Source: Neorhodopirellula pilleata (GTDB taxonomy: Bacteria; Planctomycetota; Planctomycetia; Pirellulales; Pirellulaceae). Taken from it: a stretch of 64,000 bases of DNA. The position numbers and the translations under genes are program-made. The notes beneath the pieces were generated by a model. It was given only the letters and a program-made list of their open reading frames with translations, did not search any database and was not told the origin of the DNA. This document shows positions 63,135 to 64,000 of the stretch, one piece after another (position 1 is the first letter of the stretch; every line of letters starts with the position of its first letter). The DNA lies in contig NZ_SJPM01000002.1 in NCBI RefSeq assembly GCF_007859915.1, positions 499,919 through 563,918 of the forward strand, given 5' to 3'.

Positions 63135-64000
63135 ATGACGAAACAAACCCACGCCACAGCCGCAAATCCGATTCGGGATGCGGCATATCGGTACATCGAC
63201 GCAGGGTATCGCGTGCTGCCGGCCAATGCACGACGCAAGTTCCCAACACTCAAGTCTTACAAGCAGTATCGCAACAAACCGCCATCGGAAAAACAAAACG
63301 AAAGGTGGTTCTTATCAGCCAACGCGGTCTGCATCCTGACGGGCGAGGTGTCGGGCAGTTTGGAAGTGCTCGATTTCGATCAAGGCGGCCGCGCGTTCGA
63401 CGCTTGGTGCGATTTGGTGGAAGAACATGACCCACGTTTGTTACAGCGTTTGGTGGTGCAGAAATCCCGGTCTGGCGGCCGGCATGTGTTCTTCCGAAAC
63501 GAGTTGATTACTCCAAAGAGCAACGTTCATGCTCGAACGGTGACGCCTGACGTCAAAGACAAGACCGTTTTGATTGAAACGCTTGGCGAGGGCAGCTTGG
63601 TGATGTGCGATCCGTCTCCGGGCTACGTCGTCCTGCAAGGCGACCTGACCAATCTCCCTGTGATGTCCATCGACGAGCGGGCGATCTTGGTCGACGCAGC
63701 GGCTGCGTTCAATGAAGTCAATTCTTCCGTCGAAAATGCACCGACTACGAAAACTACCAGCGATGGAACCCAGCCCGGTGACGATTTCAGCGAGCGTGGT
63801 GATGTTGCCACGATCCTGACCAAGCATGGTTGGCGATTGCTGCACGATGGCAACAACCAGCAATGGTGTAGGCCGGGAAAAGCGACCGGTTGCAGCGCGA
63901 CGTTAAAGGACGGCGTGTTCTACGTGTTCAGTTCCAACGCTTCGCCGTTTGAGCCGAACAAGTCGTATTCGCGGTTTGCCGTCTACGCGTTTCTGGAACA
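63135..64000 (+). CDS. Bifunctional DNA primase/polymerase (Prim-Pol) protein, truncated by window end
   Basis: The first 288 residues are visible. The archaeo-eukaryotic primase-like Prim-Pol domain spans about residues 15-190: GYRVLPANARRKFPT, the catalytic pair D80/D82 in LEVLDFDQGG, and the H117-containing SGGRHVFFRN. A second part (ATILTKHGWRLLHDGNNQQW, then a Cys-containing CRPGKATGCSATLKDG) resembles the small domain preceding a helicase module in mobile-element replication proteins, so a D5/AAA+ helicase may follow outside the window. ATG is at 63135, 11 bp after the HTH gene. Confidence 0.88.
   Translation, partial: MTKQTHATAANPIRDAAYRYIDAGYRVLPANARRKFPTLKSYKQYRNKPPSEKQNERWFLSANAVCILTGEVSGSLEVLDFDQGGRAFDAWCDLVEEHDPRLLQRLVVQKSRSGGRHVFFRNELITPKSNVHARTVTPDVKDKTVLIETLGEGSLVMCDPSPGYVVLQGDLTNLPVMSIDERAILVDAAAAFNEVNSSVENAPTTKTTSDGTQPGDDFSERGDVATILTKHGWRLLHDGNNQQWCRPGKATGCSATLKDGVFYVFSSNASPFEPNKSYSRFAVYAFLE

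Noticed and set aside
1..64000. CRISPR arrays, tRNA and rRNA genes
   Set aside because: No regularly spaced direct repeats, cloverleaf-like sequences or rRNA signatures were recognised on either strand by eye; a covariance search would be needed to be certain for tRNA.

Overview
The window looks like a chromosome segment of a planctomycete, most likely a Rhodopirellula/Stieleria-like member of the Pirellulaceae. The main evidence is a trio on the minus strand at 1571-6833: a 989-residue cytochrome-c-like protein with DUF1549/LamG/DUF1553 domains, a Tat-exported DUF1501 protein, and a Tat-exported sugar phosphate isomerase/epimerase. An ECF sigma factor with a membrane-spanning tail (41758-43308) fits the same lineage. 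No rRNA, tRNA or CRISPR array was seen.

Layout. 1-1503: the tail of an unidentified gene, an ArsR repressor and a divergent arsenate-reductase-like phosphatase. 1571-7601: the planctomycete trio and a gamma-glutamylcyclotransferase-like gene. 7602-9957: an IS110-family element and non-coding debris. 9964-18970: a giant CheB-CheR-PAS-kinase-receiver protein, a KefA-like MscS channel and a YihY membrane protein. 19201-21122: five small envelope-stress genes. 21375-23165: two membrane proteins. 23186-30729: a five-gene DNA-repair block (radical SAM, UdgX fusion, ATP-dependent ligase, Lhr-like helicase, PdeM nuclease). 31125-38522: small stress genes, a second hybrid kinase and a MOSC gene. 38521-43308: FAD protein, cation/proton antiporter, ECF sigma. 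43456-44934: alpha-amylase. 45189-54896: many small stress-type proteins (a decayed HVA1/TUDOR gene, DUF1328, zinc ribbon, DJ-1/PfpI, SDR, PRC-barrel, App1, alanine-rich lipoprotein, PPOX, receiver). 54931-57942: AI-2E exporter, HPt protein and NtrC-type activator. 58303-61713: DUF2254 and a GH13 branching-type enzyme. 62905-64000: start of a probable mobile element (excisionase-like HTH, Prim-Pol primase).

Main discovery. Twelve sequences with the sigma-54 architecture GG-N10-GC lie 40-95 bp upstream of genes and point at them; eight have GGCAC-N6-TGC exactly. They precede CsbD, YihY, glycine-zipper, DUF892, DUF1328, PfpI, SDR, PRC-barrel, PPOX-receiver, small-membrane and lipoprotein genes, and a decayed HVA1 gene. 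These families are usually found in sigma-S or sigma-B general stress regulons. The window also encodes hybrid kinases, an HPt protein and an NtrC-type sigma-54 activator, which could form the phosphorelay for such a regulon. That link is inference.

Second discovery. A 114-116 bp palindromic element family (type A) is mobile: one copy at 45238-45351 interrupts the HVA1/TUDOR gene, is flanked by a 9-bp direct repeat (GGGAAACGG), and removing it plus one repeat copy restores the protein. A second family (type B, about 245 bp, hairpin-rich, ends GTTGCG) has two full copies and several fragments.
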